Source: Sporosarcina sp. Marseille-Q4943 (lineage in GTDB: Bacteria; Bacillota; Bacilli; Bacillales_A; Planococcaceae). Taken from it: DNA of 64,000 nucleotides. The position numbers were made by a program, and so were the translations under genes. The stretch covers positions 1,543,501 through 1,607,500 of the forward strand of contig NZ_CALSFT010000002.1 in NCBI RefSeq assembly GCF_943736995.1, in the 5' to 3' direction. Under the pieces are notes generated by a model. The model made no database searches. It had not been told where the DNA came from and saw only the letters and a list, made by a program, of their open reading frames with translations. This document shows positions 1 to 7,333 of this stretch, one piece after another (the first letter of the stretch is position 1; every line of letters begins with the position of its first letter).

Positions 1-1232
1 ACGTGGGAGAAGTAGTCTTCGGCTTCGGAGGTTTATTCTTAGGATTGGAACTGATGAGTGCCGGTATGAAACCGCTTAGGTCACTTTCTGTCTTCCATGA
101 TTTCACAGTTTCGATGGCTGACCATCCAGTGCTCGGAGTCGTGGCAGGAACTGTTTTTACACTTATTGTCCAGAGCTCGAGTGCAACTGTTGGGATATTG
201 CAAGGATTGTATGCGGAGAACCTTGTTTCGCTACAAGCAGCTTTACCGATCCTTTTCGGGGATAATATCGGAACGACGATTACAGCAGTTCTGGCGTCGA
301 TCGGCGCATCTGTTGCGGCGAGAAGAGCGGCAGCGACACATGTCCTCTTCAACGTTGTCGGTTCAGTCATTTTCTTAATTCTGCTATATCCGTTCACGCT
401 CTATGTCGAATGGATTTCCGAACTACTTGATTTAGAGAGTAAAATGCAGATTGCATTCGCCCACGGTACTTTCAACGTGTTGAATACCGTTATCCAATTT
501 CCTCTAATTGGCGCTTGGGCATTACTTGTGACGAAAGTCATTCCAGGCAAGGACGTTACAATTGAGTATAGACCGAAACATTTGGACCCGAACTTTATCA
601 ACCAGTCACCTTCAGTCGCAATTGGACAAGCGAAGGAAGAAATTATTAGGATGGGTGATTTCGCAGTCCAAGGAATGGAAGAAACGTATGAGTATTTGAA
701 GACAAGCAACAAGAGACATGCTGAAACGGCATACCAGATTGAAGATGCCATCAATAACCTAGACAGAAAGATCACGGATTATCTTGTAGATATTTCTGCG
801 GTCAACATTTCACCGGTCGAATCCGCAAGACACGTCATGCTGATGGATACGGTTCGGGATATCGAACGAATCGGGGACCATTTCGAGAACATTATCGAAT
901 TGATCGATTTCCGGGAAGTGAATCGTGTGAAATTGACGGAGGATGCGATGGGAGATTTGACGGAAATGTTCACGTTGACAATCGCCACTGTTGATAAGGC
1001 TGTCCGTTCACTCGATATGAATGATATTGAATTGGCAAAAGAAGTTGCTGAGCAAGAGGCCTTAATCGATAAGATGGAGCGCAAATTCAGGAAAAACCAT
1101 ATTATCCGTCTGAATGAGGGTCATTGTTCTGCACAAGCGGGAATGGTCTTTGTCGATATCGTCTCTAATCTGGAACGAATCGGTGATCATGCCGTAAACA
1201 TTGCAGAAGCCATTTTAGGCAAACGTGGGTAA
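1..1232 (+). CDS. Na/Pi cotransporter family protein, 5'-partial
   Basis: C-terminal part of a type II sodium-dependent phosphate transporter of the membrane. Reading starts in frame at base 3; family members are about 540-600 aa, so at least 130 N-terminal residues lie outside the window. Visible: a QSSSAT motif (residues 57-62 of the 409 seen), typical of the NaPi-II core repeats, several membrane segments up to about residue 180, then a cytoplasmic PhoU-like helical domain (about 205-405) with two ERIGDH motifs (288-293 and 391-396). It stands where B. subtilis carries the ABC-type pst operon nearby, so it may be the local phosphate importer; that role is inference. Confidence 0.9.
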   Translation, partial: VGEVVFGFGGLFLGLELMSAGMKPLRSLSVFHDFTVSMADHPVLGVVAGTVFTLIVQSSSATVGILQGLYAENLVSLQAALPILFGDNIGTTITAVLASIGASVAARRAAATHVLFNVVGSVIFLILLYPFTLYVEWISELLDLESKMQIAFAHGTFNVLNTVIQFPLIGAWALLVTKVIPGKDVTIEYRPKHLDPNFINQSPSVAIGQAKEEIIRMGDFAVQGMEETYEYLKTSNKRHAETAYQIEDAINNLDRKITDYLVDISAVNISPVESARHVMLMDTVRDIERIGDHFENIIELIDFREVNRVKLTEDAMGDLTEMFTLTIATVDKAVRSLDMNDIELAKEVAEQEALIDKMERKFRKNHIIRLNEGHCSAQAGMVFVDIVSNLERIGDHAVNIAEAILGKRG

Positions 1233-1259
1233 TTAGTAAGGACTAAGGAGGGGAATGGT

Positions 1260-1745
1260 ATGGAAATCATTGGTTGGATTGCAGCGATACTCATGTTCAT
1301 CGTTGCCTTCATCGGATTATTCTATCCAATCATCCCTTCCGTCTTTTTTATCGTGGGCGGATTTCTGTTATATGGATTGTTTGCCTCCTTTGATGAGATG
1401 GGTTGGTTATTTTGGGTGATTCAAACGTTATTTGTCATTTTACTGTTTGGTGCTGATACGCTCGCGAATATTGTCGGGGTCAAGAAGTTTGGCGGATCGA
1501 AGGCGGGGATGTGGGGAAGCACGATTGGTCTGCTTATAGGTCCTTTCGTCATTCCAGTTGCGGGTATCCTTATCGGACCTTTCCTTGGTGCATTTCTATC
1601 AGAGCTCTTAGTGACGAGGACCGGTGTGAAACAGTCATTGAAGACAGGCGTCGGGTCTATCGTGGGCTTCTTCACTTCAATAGCTGCCAAAGGTGCAGTC
1701 ATGTTGCTGATGATCGGGATTTTCATACTCTATGTTGTCCGATAG
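1260..1745 (+). CDS. DUF456 family membrane protein (YqgC-like)
   Basis: A 161-residue very hydrophobic protein with about four membrane segments and glycine-rich stretches in the middle, matching the DUF456 family (B. subtilis YqgC). Function unknown. The start at 1260 is supported by a strong AAGGAGGGG box 6-7 bases upstream. It follows the phosphate transporter by 27 bases and precedes sodA, as in B. subtilis. A 7-bp hairpin follows the stop (1745-1765) but has no clear T-run. Confidence 0.85.
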   Translation: MEIIGWIAAILMFIVAFIGLFYPIIPSVFFIVGGFLLYGLFASFDEMGWLFWVIQTLFVILLFGADTLANIVGVKKFGGSKAGMWGSTIGLLIGPFVIPVAGILIGPFLGAFLSELLVTRTGVKQSLKTGVGSIVGFFTSIAAKGAVMLLMIGIFILYVVR

Positions 1746-1774
1746 TTCATTTAGATTGAATGAACTTCCTAATT

Positions 1775-1803
1775 TTGATAATGTTTATAGTGTAGGATAA
1801 ATT
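1775..1803 (+). promoter_or_regulatory. Candidate sigma-A promoter of sodA
   Basis: TTGATA (1775-1780), 17-base spacer, TAAATT (1798-1803), about 28 bases ahead of the sodA start. Both hexamers deviate by one or two bases from consensus. Confidence 0.5.
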
Positions 1804-1830
1804 ATGTATCAATCGAGGAGGAATGGACAA

Positions 1831-2433
1831 ATGGCTTACAAATTACCAGAACTACCATACGCATACGATGCGCTGGAGCCTCACATCGACAAAGAAACGA
1901 TGAACATCCATCACACGAAACATCACAATACGTATGTGACGAACGTGAATAATGCATTGGAAGGACATGACGACTTGGCTTCCAAGTCCGTCGAAGAGCT
2001 CATTTCCAATTTGGATGCTGTTCCTGAAAACATCCGTACGGCTGTCCGCAATAATGGAGGCGGCCATGCGAACCATACGTTCTTCTGGAAAATCCTTTCA
2101 CCATCTGGTGGTGGAAATCCAACTGGAGCACTCGCTGAAGCAATCGACAACAAGTTCGGCAGCTTTGAAGCATTCAAAGAGGAATTTGCAAAAGCGGCTG
2201 CAACTCGCTTCGGTTCAGGATGGGCTTGGCTCGTATCAAATAACGGCGAGCTAGAGATCATGTCAACGCCTAACCAAGATTCCCCATTGATGGAAGGTAA
2301 GACTCCAATTCTAGGGCTGGACGTTTGGGAGCATGCATACTACCTAAACTACCAAAACAGACGCCCTGATTACGTTTCTGCATTCTGGAACGTAGTGAAC
2401 TGGGACGAAGTCGCTAAAAACTTCGGTAAATAA
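1831..2433 (+). CDS. sodA: Superoxide dismutase (Mn/Fe family)
   Basis: Dismutes superoxide to O2 and H2O2 in the cytoplasm. 200 aa, the normal family length. Metal ligands by family comparison are H27, H82, D164 and H168 (the last two in a DVWEHAYY block); GGHANH and FGSGWAW motifs are present. An in-frame ATG at 1804 exists, but GAGGAGG (1815-1821) lies just upstream of the ATG at 1831 and the family begins [10 protein letters not shown], so 1831 is chosen. Residues around the active site look like the Mn type; metal preference cannot be settled from sequence alone. Followed by hairpins, so probably monocistronic. Confidence 0.96.
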   Translation: MAYKLPELPYAYDALEPHIDKETMNIHHTKHHNTYVTNVNNALEGHDDLASKSVEELISNLDAVPENIRTAVRNNGGGHANHTFFWKILSPSGGGNPTGALAEAIDNKFGSFEAFKEEFAKAAATRFGSGWAWLVSNNGELEIMSTPNQDSPLMEGKTPILGLDVWEHAYYLNYQNRRPDYVSAFWNVVNWDEVAKNFGK

Positions 2434-2452
2434 TCCATTTTCATGCAACCAG

Positions 2453-2481
2453 GCATAGATCCTGTTCGTCAGGATATATGC
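2453..2481 (+). repeat. Hairpin, first copy of a duplicated 29-bp element
   Basis: Inverted repeat: 12-base arms (2453-2464 and 2470-2481, one mismatch) around TTCGT. Differs by one base from the element at 2871-2899, with identical loop. Probably the original sodA terminator stem or a copy of it; no T-run follows here. Confidence 0.7.
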
Positions 2482-2484
2482 TTC

Positions 2485-2529
2485 AGAGTGTAGACAAAGT
2501 CGTTTTTGGACTTTGTCTACACTCTTTTT
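2485..2529 (+). terminator. Strong rho-independent terminator after sodA
   Basis: Perfect 17-bp stem (2485-2501 with 2509-2525), 7-base loop, then TTTT. The left arm contains TTCAGAGTGnAGACAAA (2482-2498), which recurs near the right end of the window (63747-63763). Confidence 0.85.
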
Positions 2530-2593
2530 AAGGCAAGTAGCAATGGGCAGGAATTTCCTCAGCCGGATTGAAAACGCTTGCCAAGGAAGGCAA

Positions 2594-2832
2594 CCTAAGA
2601 GCGCCACGTCCTGTGGCGACGGTTGCATGACTCGCATCCTGCGAGCCCGCGCGAAGTCGAGTGAAGATGCGAATAGAACTAAAGTTCATGAGCGGACGAG
2701 CGAATTATAGAAGGCATCCTAAGGGCGCCGCGTCCTATATGTGCCTTAATTTCTGCTAAGTGCGCAGAAATACGGCAAATCGAACCCTTCGCTGTTCGAT
2801 TGGCAACGGATGCATGACCTACTTCCTGTAGG
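2594..2832. repeat. Cluster of short palindromes (REP-like intergenic repeat)
   Basis: The 523-base gap between sodA and pbpA holds no credible gene but many hairpins: CGCCAC/GTGGCG at 2602-2618, CTCGCA/TGCGAG at 2631-2645, an 8-bp stem at 2749-2771, an 8-bp stem at 2778-2801 and CCTAC/GTAGG at 2818-2832. Units recur: CCTAAGrGCGCCrCGTCCT at 2594 and 2718, and GCATGAC followed by a TCCTG-centred hairpin at about 2625 and 2812. This looks like a degenerate dispersed intergenic repeat rather than a regulatory leader. Confidence 0.65.
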
Positions 2833-2869
2833 CCCCAACAACGGATGCGGGCGTTTGTCAACAGGCTGA

Positions 2870-2906
2870 AGCATATATCCTGTTCGTCAGGATATATGCT
2901 TTTTTA
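2870..2906 (+). terminator. Hairpin with T-run, second copy of the 29-bp element
   Basis: Perfect 13-bp stem (2870-2882 with 2888-2900), TTCGT loop, then TTTTTT. Nearly identical to 2453-2481; the two copies bracket the palindrome cluster. Confidence 0.75.
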
Positions 2907-2914
2907 TTTTAGAA

Positions 2915-2923
2915 TGCTATAAT
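2915..2923 (+). promoter_or_regulatory. Candidate extended -10 promoter of pbpA
   Basis: TGC followed directly by TATAAT (2918-2923), 34 bases ahead of the pbpA start. No good -35 at 17 bases, consistent with an extended -10 type. Confidence 0.5.
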
Positions 2924-2956
2924 TCAAATTGGACTAATTAAGTAAGGGGACTACAT

Positions 2957-5149
2957 ATGAAAAAGCCGATGCGCAAAGTTGATCAAGCGAAAATCCGACA
3001 ACGGAAACATATTGCATTCAGGATGAACCTTTTATTCTTCTCCATCTTCATCCTGTTTTCCTTGCTCATTTTCAGACTTGGATACTTGCAGATCGTCAAA
3101 GGTGAAGATTATACAAGATTATTGGAAAGAACCGAGGAGATCGCGGTTAACACTAGCGTTCCGCGGGGGAGAATCTATGACCGCACTGGAAAGGTACTCG
3201 TAGATAATAAACCAATGAATGCTATCACGTATACGAAAACAACTTCAACCACTTCGAAGGAAATGCTGGAAATCGCTGAAGCCCTATCGGAATTGATTCA
3301 TCAGGATACGAAAAGAGTCACGATCGGCGATAAGCGCGATTTTTGGATTTTATTGAATCCAGATGAAGCGGCTGCCAAAGTGAGCGATAAAGAGTTGAAG
3401 GAAATCGGCAAAGACGGCACCGTTTCCAAACATGACATTCAACGTGAAGTGACCAGATTGACGCGTGAAAGGATTACCGATGAGGAACTGAACTCATTCA
3501 CGGACCATGAGCTTGAAGTGTTGGCCATTTATCGGGAAATGATGTCTGGATATGCCTACTCTCCCCAGATCATTAAGAGCGGAAATGTTACGGAGGAGGA
3601 ATTCGCTGCCGTATCGGAGCGGTTGAGTGAATTTGAAGGAGTCGATACGACAACAGATTGGGATCGTGTGAAATTCTCGGACAGTACAATTCTGGGTACG
3701 ATGACGAGCCAAATTGAAGGAATTCCTCGAAGTCATCTTGATTATTATTTGGCAAGGAATTATTCACGCAATGATCGTATTGGACGAAGCTATTTCGAAC
3801 AATATTATGAAGAGTTATTGAAAGGCCAGAAAACGATCGTTAAAAACGTGAAAGATCGTACGGGCCGCGTCATCGAAACGAAAACAGTCAGGGAAGGGGA
3901 GCCTGGCAAGGATCTCGTTTTATCGATGGATAGTGAATTGCAGGAATCATTGGAGGAGCTACTTGCAGAGAAATTGCTCGAGATGAAGAAAGACCCAAGA
4001 TCCGGATTGTTGGACAGGGCATTCCTCGTCATGATGGATCCAAATAACGGCGAATTGCTTGCCCTCGTTGGTAAACGATTAGCAAAAGATGAGGATTCGG
4101 GAAGATGGGAAGTGCGGGATTACGCCTATGGTACATTTACTTCCGCCTATGAAGCCGGTTCCACTGTCAAAGTGGCGACAGTTTTGGCAGGCTATAGTGA
4201 AGGCGTCTTATCAGTCGGGGACAAGAAAATCGACGAACCGATCTACATTGGCGGAACGAATCCTAAGCGGTCACTCTTCAACCAGGGCGGACGAGTGATC
4301 GTCAATGACATACAAGCGCTTGGCAGGTCTTCCAACGTTTATATGTTTAAGATTGCCATGTCACTCGGTAACGCTGTGTATAGACCACATAAGGCTCTTC
4401 CGATTGACATCGCTGGCTTCGATAGATTGCGAAACGCATACGCATCATTCGGTTTAGGGGTGAAGACAGGAATCGATTTGCCTGGTGAGTATTCAGGAGT
4501 CACAGGAACGGAAACGATTTCAGGTAAGTTGCTGGACTTTGCGATTGGACAATTCGACACGTATACTCCATTGCAACTCGCTCAATATGTATCGACAGTA
4601 GCGAACGGGGGATACAGGGTCGCCCCAAAAGTGTTGAAAGAGATTAGGGAACCGTCCAAGGACGGTGAAACGCTTGGTGCAATGTTGCAGGAAACGGAAG
4701 TGAAAGTCCTCAATCGCATCAACAATACTCAAAAAGAGATTGAGCAAGTTAAAAAAGGAATGCAATACACGTATTACGGACCGAATGGGACCGCACCAAA
4801 CCTATTCAATGGAGCTTCCTATACGGCTGCGGGGAAAACCGGTACTGCTCAATCGTCCTATTACGGGGACGACAGAAGCAAATATGGGATGGCTTCTGTC
4901 AACTTGACGCATGTCGGCTTTGCTCCTGCTGAGAACCCTGAAGTAGCTTTCGCGGTTGTCATTCCATACGCTTCGACAGATCGAGGAAATTACCGTACTC
5001 AAGGCAGGGCAATGAGCGAAATCGTCAGGACTTCTTTGGATATCTATTTTGATCTGAAGGAGGAGCGGGCACAAATTAACGTTCCTGAAACGACGAATCC
5101 AAAAATAGATCGCCGGTTTGAAAAAGACAAAGAAGAGGACGAGGAATGA
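2957..5149 (+). CDS. pbpA: Class B penicillin-binding protein (PBP2A type)
   Basis: Peptidoglycan DD-transpeptidase with a single N-terminal membrane anchor (about 23-45), a dimerization/pedestal region (about 60-310) and a transpeptidase domain whose three signature motifs are intact: STVK with catalytic S402, SSN at 458-460 and KTGT at 627-630. Length 730 aa fits the class B family. AAGGGGA lies 6-7 bases before the ATG. Position next to sodA matches B. subtilis pbpA, whose product acts in lateral wall synthesis; that role is inferred here. The acidic, lysine-rich tail (last ~20 residues) is typical low-complexity. Confidence 0.93.
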   Translation: MKKPMRKVDQAKIRQRKHIAFRMNLLFFSIFILFSLLIFRLGYLQIVKGEDYTRLLERTEEIAVNTSVPRGRIYDRTGKVLVDNKPMNAITYTKTTSTTSKEMLEIAEALSELIHQDTKRVTIGDKRDFWILLNPDEAAAKVSDKELKEIGKDGTVSKHDIQREVTRLTRERITDEELNSFTDHELEVLAIYREMMSGYAYSPQIIKSGNVTEEEFAAVSERLSEFEGVDTTTDWDRVKFSDSTILGTMTSQIEGIPRSHLDYYLARNYSRNDRIGRSYFEQYYEELLKGQKTIVKNVKDRTGRVIETKTVREGEPGKDLVLSMDSELQESLEELLAEKLLEMKKDPRSGLLDRAFLVMMDPNNGELLALVGKRLAKDEDSGRWEVRDYAYGTFTSAYEAGSTVKVATVLAGYSEGVLSVGDKKIDEPIYIGGTNPKRSLFNQGGRVIVNDIQALGRSSNVYMFKIAMSLGNAVYRPHKALPIDIAGFDRLRNAYASFGLGVKTGIDLPGEYSGVTGTETISGKLLDFAIGQFDTYTPLQLAQYVSTVANGGYRVAPKVLKEIREPSKDGETLGAMLQETEVKVLNRINNTQKEIEQVKKGMQYTYYGPNGTAPNLFNGASYTAAGKTGTAQSSYYGDDRSKYGMASVNLTHVGFAPAENPEVAFAVVIPYASTDRGNYRTQGRAMSEIVRTSLDIYFDLKEERAQINVPETTNPKIDRRFEKDKEEDEE

Positions 5150-5194
5150 GAAAAGCTGCCACGACGCTGAAATGAGCGAAGGGCAGCTATTTTC
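5150..5194. terminator. Bidirectional terminator between pbpA and the yqzC-like gene
   Basis: AGCTGCC (5154-5160) pairs with GGCAGCT (5182-5188), flanked by A-rich and T-rich runs on the two sides. It lies between two convergent genes. Confidence 0.65.
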
Positions 5195-5680
5195 TTATCT
5201 GTTTTTCGAATTTGTAATAATTCGCGCGATTGTGTCGAGGTCCATTGTCGTGTCTACTTCGTGCACGCCGATTTGAATACGTCCCGCTAATCCTTTGTCC
5301 ATCAAGTATTGCTCCAGCTCCTTCGCGTTACCGATTATCCCGGCCCGCTCAAGTTTGTCAGCAACGGTTGACGAAGTCGAACCGGCTTCGATTGTCAGGA
5401 TTACTTTGGTGACAGATTTTGATGTTGGCACGCTTTCTGGTTTCGATTCCGTCGCATCATCACTAGAATCTTGTCCGTCAGTTTTCTGCGTCTTTGGAGC
5501 GGATAGAGTTTGTGCGACAGCCAATTCTTTCTTCACTTTATCCAATTCGTTTTGGAGCTCGTCCAACTGGGATTTATACTGTCGGGCATTTGTCTGCTCC
5601 TCGTCGTTGTGCGTAAAATAAAGGATTCCGCCAGCTAGGATGCAACCTATTCCGACTCCCCTTAATATATCTTTTATCAT
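5195..5680 (-). CDS. Membrane-anchored protein with MltG LysM-like subdomain (YqzC-like)
   Basis: 161 aa: short N-terminus, one membrane segment (about 7-23), a coiled coil (about 35-60), a Ser/Thr/Pro-rich linker (60-90) and a C-terminal domain (about 92-158) resembling the LysM-like subdomain that precedes the catalytic domain of the endolytic transglycosylase MltG (pattern I-x-x-G-x3-x-x-VA-x-L-x-x-x-GII). The YceG catalytic part is absent, so an enzyme name would be misleading; it may bind peptidoglycan. It shares an ATGA overlap with the upstream gene. By position it matches B. subtilis yqzC. Function unknown. Confidence 0.75.
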   Translation of the reverse strand: MIKDILRGVGIGCILAGGILYFTHNDEEQTNARQYKSQLDELQNELDKVKKELAVAQTLSAPKTQKTDGQDSSDDATESKPESVPTSKSVTKVILTIEAGSTSSTVADKLERAGIIGNAKELEQYLMDKGLAGRIQIGVHEVDTTMDLDTIARIITNSKNR

Positions 5681-6033
5681 AAGGAGACACCCCGAGAGTT
5701 CAACACGTCAATGACTTCCTCATTAGACAAGGACGAGCGTTTTGCTATTTCAGGAATTGAATAACCTTGTGACTTCAAGGACAGGATCTGATTAATGATG
5801 ATTTCGTGGACCGGTTTTGCCTTTCGCTGCTGTCCATGAGCGACACGTCCAACTCCGATCATCAATTCCTCTTCAACGGCTTTCATGCGCTTTTTCAATT
5901 GGTTCGTCTCCTGATGGAGGCTGATCGAAATGTTTTCAATCTCCTCTTCATTTTTACGGGTGGATTTTCCGACGAAGAATGAAAGGATGATGCATAAAAG
6001 ACCAATACATAGTAAAATCAATTCAATATCCAC
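5677..6033 (-). CDS. Membrane-anchored coiled-coil protein with C-terminal HTH-like region (YqzD-like)
   Basis: 118 aa, GTG start at 6033 behind a good GGAGG. One membrane segment (about 3-22), charged coiled coil (about 25-58), then a helix-turn-helix-like tail (about 80-116: LKSQGYSIPEIAKRSSLS). The layout resembles B. subtilis SwrB and DUF6115-type proteins, but position argues for a yqzD counterpart. Whether the tail binds DNA is unknown. Translationally coupled to the following MltG-like gene by a 4-base overlap, so the two probably act together. Confidence 0.7.
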   Translation of the reverse strand: MDIELILLCIGLLCIILSFFVGKSTRKNEEEIENISISLHQETNQLKKRMKAVEEELMIGVGRVAHGQQRKAKPVHEIIINQILSLKSQGYSIPEIAKRSSLSNEEVIDVLNSRGVSL

Positions 6034-6070
6034 TATTGAACAACCTCCGGGAATAAATTACTTTGTTCCC

Positions 6071-6099
6071 ATAATATCATATGCATCTTCTGAATGTAA
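6071..6099 (-). promoter_or_regulatory. Candidate sigma-A promoter for the yqzD-yqzC-like pair
   Basis: Read on the minus strand: TTACAT (6099-6094), 17-base spacer, TATTAT (6076-6071). Divergent from the rpmG promoter. Confidence 0.45.
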
Positions 6100-6114
6100 T
6101 TTGAAACTTTCTGC

Positions 6115-6142
6115 TTTACATACCGGTGTGATATGATACAAT
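6115..6142 (+). promoter_or_regulatory. Candidate sigma-A promoter of rpmG
   Basis: TTTACA (6115-6120), 16-base spacer, TACAAT (6137-6142), about 60 bases before the rpmG start. Confidence 0.5.
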
Positions 6143-6204
6143 TGAAAAGTCGTATAAATCATGCTCATATTAATTTATATTGCCAATGAGTGGGAGGGAC
6201 AACA

Positions 6205-6354
6205 ATGCGCGTAAATATTACACTTGCTTGCACAGAATGTGGAGAGCGTAATTATATTACAAAGAAAAACAAGCGTAACAATCCGGAACGTCTTGAAATG
6301 AAAAAATATTGCTCACGTGAAAAGAAACAAACTTTGCACCGTGAAACGAAATAA
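6205..6354 (+). CDS. rpmG: 50S ribosomal protein L33
   Basis: A 49-residue basic protein beginning [17 protein letters not shown] and ending in HRETK, the typical bacterial L33 length and sequence. Cysteines C9, C12 and C36 are present; a fourth zinc ligand is not in the expected CxxC position (C36-S-R-E39), as in the B. subtilis RpmGA form. GGGAGGG (6192-6198) provides the ribosome-binding site. Structural protein of the large ribosomal subunit near the E site. Confidence 0.96.
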   Translation: MRVNITLACTECGERNYITKKNKRNNPERLEMKKYCSREKKQTLHRETK

Positions 6355-6363
6355 TCGCTCATG

Positions 6364-6392
6364 CCAAAACTCTTCGCGGGTTTTGGTTTTTT
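6364..6392 (+). terminator. Rho-independent terminator after rpmG
   Basis: CCAAAAC (6364-6370) pairs with GTTTTGG (6380-6386), followed by TTTTTT. Confidence 0.8.
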
Positions 6393-6416
6393 ATTTCAGA
6401 ATGGGGGAATACTTGT

Positions 6417-6998
6417 ATGAGTAAATTATCAAAACGAAAACAGATGATAACGATCATGAAAGATATGAATCATTCTGAACATGCAAGTAAATCGACTAGG
6501 ATTTTGGAACGACTTTATACATGTGATGAATATGCCTCGGCTCAGACGATCGGGGTTACTGTATCACGTTTTCCTGAAGTGGATACTTATCAATTGATTG
6601 AATCTGCATGGCGATCAGGGAAGCGGGTGGCCGTGCCGAAATGCATCCCAGGTACGAGGCAGATGGACTTCAGACTCATTACTTCTCTTGAGGACCTTGA
6701 AACGGTTTATATGGATTTAAAGGAACCGATTGTCGGCCGAACGACTTCAATTGATAAAGGACAGATTGACCTTCAAATCGTTCCAGGCGTCATATTTTCG
6801 AATGAAGGGTACAGGATCGGTTTTGGAGGTGGGTACTACGACCGCTATTTGACTGACTATAATGGCGACCGTGTGTCCTTGGCGTTTGACAACCAGATTT
6901 CTCAAGAAGTGCCCATTGAAAAACATGATATTCCAGTGAATAAGATTATTACTGAATTTCGAGTGATACAATGCCGGATATTACGTGATGCGAAATGA
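6417..6998 (+). CDS. 5-formyltetrahydrofolate cyclo-ligase
   Basis: Converts 5-formyl-THF and ATP to 5,10-methenyl-THF in one-carbon metabolism. 193 aa, usual length for the YgfA/YqgN family. The conserved nucleotide/substrate loop GFGGGYYDRYL is near residues 137-147, preceded by VPGVIFSNEGYR. Start at 6417 has GGGGGAA upstream. Overlaps yqgQ by 4 bases (ATGA), so the two are cotranslated. Links functionally to folD and the glycine cleavage genes in this window. Confidence 0.93.
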   Translation: MSKLSKRKQMITIMKDMNHSEHASKSTRILERLYTCDEYASAQTIGVTVSRFPEVDTYQLIESAWRSGKRVAVPKCIPGTRQMDFRLITSLEDLETVYMDLKEPIVGRTTSIDKGQIDLQIVPGVIFSNEGYRIGFGGGYYDRYLTDYNGDRVSLAFDNQISQEVPIEKHDIPVNKIITEFRVIQCRILRDAK

Positions 6999-7189
6999 CT
7001 GATTTCTTCGATGTTCTGCAACTTCTTAAACGTTTCGGCATTTTTATATATACAGGGGAACAAAAAACAGATATCGAAATGATGATGTCTGAAGTGAAAG
7101 AGCTTTACGATAATGGCTTGATTATGAAAGAGGATTACATGCCAGCACTGTTAATATTGAAAAAGGAATTGAGGAAGAGGTCCGAATAA
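6995..7189 (+). CDS. YqgQ family protein (DUF910)
   Basis: 64-residue protein matching the YqgQ/DUF910 family: N-terminal LLKRFGIFIYTG motif, acidic middle (DIEMMMSEVKELYDNGLI), basic C-terminus (KKELRKRSE). Function unknown; the B. subtilis family member is a small helical protein. Start ATG lies within the stop of the preceding cyclo-ligase gene. In B. subtilis a glucokinase gene follows; here it is missing and an LTA synthase-family gene comes next. Confidence 0.85.
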   Translation: MTDFFDVLQLLKRFGIFIYTGEQKTDIEMMMSEVKELYDNGLIMKEDYMPALLILKKELRKRSE

Positions 7190-7233
7190 AACCCATCCCA
7201 GAACAATTCCCTTCCGATTTTTTAGTTAAAAAT

Positions 7234-7261
7234 GAAACTTTTTTATGTCTCGTTCGTCTAT
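7234..7261 (+). promoter_or_regulatory. ECF sigma-type promoter (sigma-M/W-like) before the LTA synthase gene
   Basis: TGAAAC (7234-7239), exactly 16 bases, CGTCTA (7256-7261). TGAAAC-N16-CGTC is the consensus for envelope-stress ECF sigma factors in Bacillus (sigma-M, overlapping sigma-W). A run of T follows the -35 as is common in that class. It lies about 70 bases before the coding start. Confidence 0.7.
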
Positions 7262-7333
7262 TATATGTAGTGCATGTACAAATGATAGGGTAAACTTATA
7301 AATAGAGGCTTCAACATGAAAGGAAGATTAAGA

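Noticed and set aside
2778..2801. CGAAC...GTTCG resembling a LexA/SOS box
   Set aside because: The half sites are 8 bases apart rather than 4, and the sequence is part of a hairpin cluster not near an SOS gene start.
2513..2861. Open frames of 60-97 codons on both strands in the sodA-pbpA gap
   Set aside because: They run through hairpins and repeats, have no ribosome-binding site and no recognisable protein character.
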